Shown here: positions 63,675 through 64,000 of the stretch, piece by piece
Position numbering within the stretch: position 1 is the stretch's first letter
Layout of the letters: each line of letters starts with the position of its first letter
NCBI GenBank assembly: GCA_028284125.1
Contig: JANQSI010000013.1
Location: 248,001 to 312,000, forward strand
DNA length: 64,000 nucleotides
Reading direction: 5' to 3'
From: Cyclobacteriaceae bacterium
GTDB lineage: Bacteria > Bacteroidota > Bacteroidia > Cytophagales > Cyclobacteriaceae
Notes under the pieces: generated by a model
What the model was told of the DNA's origin: nothing
Databases searched by the model: none
What the model saw: the letters and a program-made list of their open reading frames with translations, nothing else
Translations under genes and position numbers: made by a program

Positions 63675-64000
63675 CTACAACTTCTCCTTATCTGTCACTC
63701 CAGCATCGACCACCGCGATTGTTACCATATTGAAAATTTCACGGACTGAGCTTCCAAGTTGAAGTACTTGTACAGATTTTTTCATTCCCATCAATATCGG
63801 ACCAATCACTTCAGCTCCACCCATTTCCATCATCGTTTTATAGGCTATGTTTCCAGACTGTAGATCGGGAAAAATAAGTGTGTTGACCTGGTGTCCAGCT
63901 AAATCACTAAATGGATAAAGCTCTTCCAACAATTTCTTGTTCAATGCAATATTTGCCTGAATATCTCCATCAATAATTAAGTCCGGCCATCGTTCTTTGG
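63675..64000 (-). CDS. maeB: NADP-dependent malic enzyme with phosphotransacetylase domain, C-terminal end (partial)
   Basis: The frame is open to the window edge; about 108 C-terminal residues are visible. RWPDLIIDGDIQANIALNK, LIFPDLQSGNIAYKTM, GAEVIGPILMGMKKSVQVLQLGSSVREIFNMVTIAVVDA are typical of the phosphate acetyltransferase-like domain that ends MaeB-type malic enzymes. A plain phosphotransacetylase is possible, but an end at this point and the ruvA-sprA neighbourhood favour MaeB. The N-terminal catalytic part lies outside the window. Confidence 0.8.
   Translation of the reverse strand, partial: KERWPDLIIDGDIQANIALNKKLLEELYPFSDLAGHQVNTLIFPDLQSGNIAYKTMMEMGGAEVIGPILMGMKKSVQVLQLGSSVREIFNMVTIAVVDAGVTDKEKL

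Overview
The window looks like chromosome of a Bacteroidota bacterium, most likely a marine-type member of the Cytophagales. The evidence is a 2372-residue SprA (the type IX secretion outer-membrane translocon), a GLPGLI protein next to a TonB-dependent barrel, TonB proteins with acidic linkers, a split atpD-atpC pair, general absence of Shine-Dalgarno sequences, and many promoters of the Bacteroidota form TAnnTTTG at -7. I see no rRNA, tRNA, insertion sequence, prophage or CRISPR array. Genes are densely packed and mostly housekeeping.

Layout. 1-6775: end of leuB, then the branched-chain amino-acid operon ilvD-ilvB-ilvN-ilvC-ilvA, preceded by a complete promoter, an Ile/Val/Leu-rich leader peptide and a two-state attenuator. 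7027-9796: secreted zinc phospholipase/nuclease-like protein, rpsT, radC and a DUF1684 protein. 9842-15000: pheT, a coiled-coil protein, zapA, rny and a lipoprotein. 15064-16401: lysA preceded by a Lys-rich leader and a second, independent attenuator. 16539-24393: ada, a Cu/Zn-SOD-like lipoprotein, queG, a membrane LytTR regulator divergent from a DUF5694-type/CPBP pair, a TRIC-type channel, a histidine phosphatase and an RNA methyltransferase. 24542-29393: hybrid histidine kinase and dnaK, separated by 565 bp holding two similar minus-strand units that look like small RNAs. 29560-33339: prfC, an RluA-type pseudouridine synthase, a DUF6787-like protein and pabB. 33343-37141: a TPR-CHAT protein lying between pabB and the pabC-like gene. 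37240-43645: a PadR regulator with a permease, then a TonB-dependent barrel and a GLPGLI protein. 43854-49418: atpC/atpD, a sensor kinase and a Nat-type ABC exporter. 49572-52925: an acyltransferase and a membrane TPR protein. 52979-64000: ruvA-sprA-tonB-gcvH-tonB on the minus strand, a methyltransferase on the plus strand, and the end of a malic enzyme.

The most interesting content is regulatory RNA and DNA between genes. There are two ribosome-mediated attenuators (ilv and lysA) with leader peptides too short for ordinary gene callers. There is also a 21-bp-phased direct-repeat array beside the LytTR gene, a tandem 26-bp repeat over the PadR start, a 13-bp perfect hairpin containing a start codon, and several families of interspersed palindromic repeats, one of which has entered the pabB reading frame in frame. 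Functional statements rest on motif and family recognition by eye; no database search or folding program was run.
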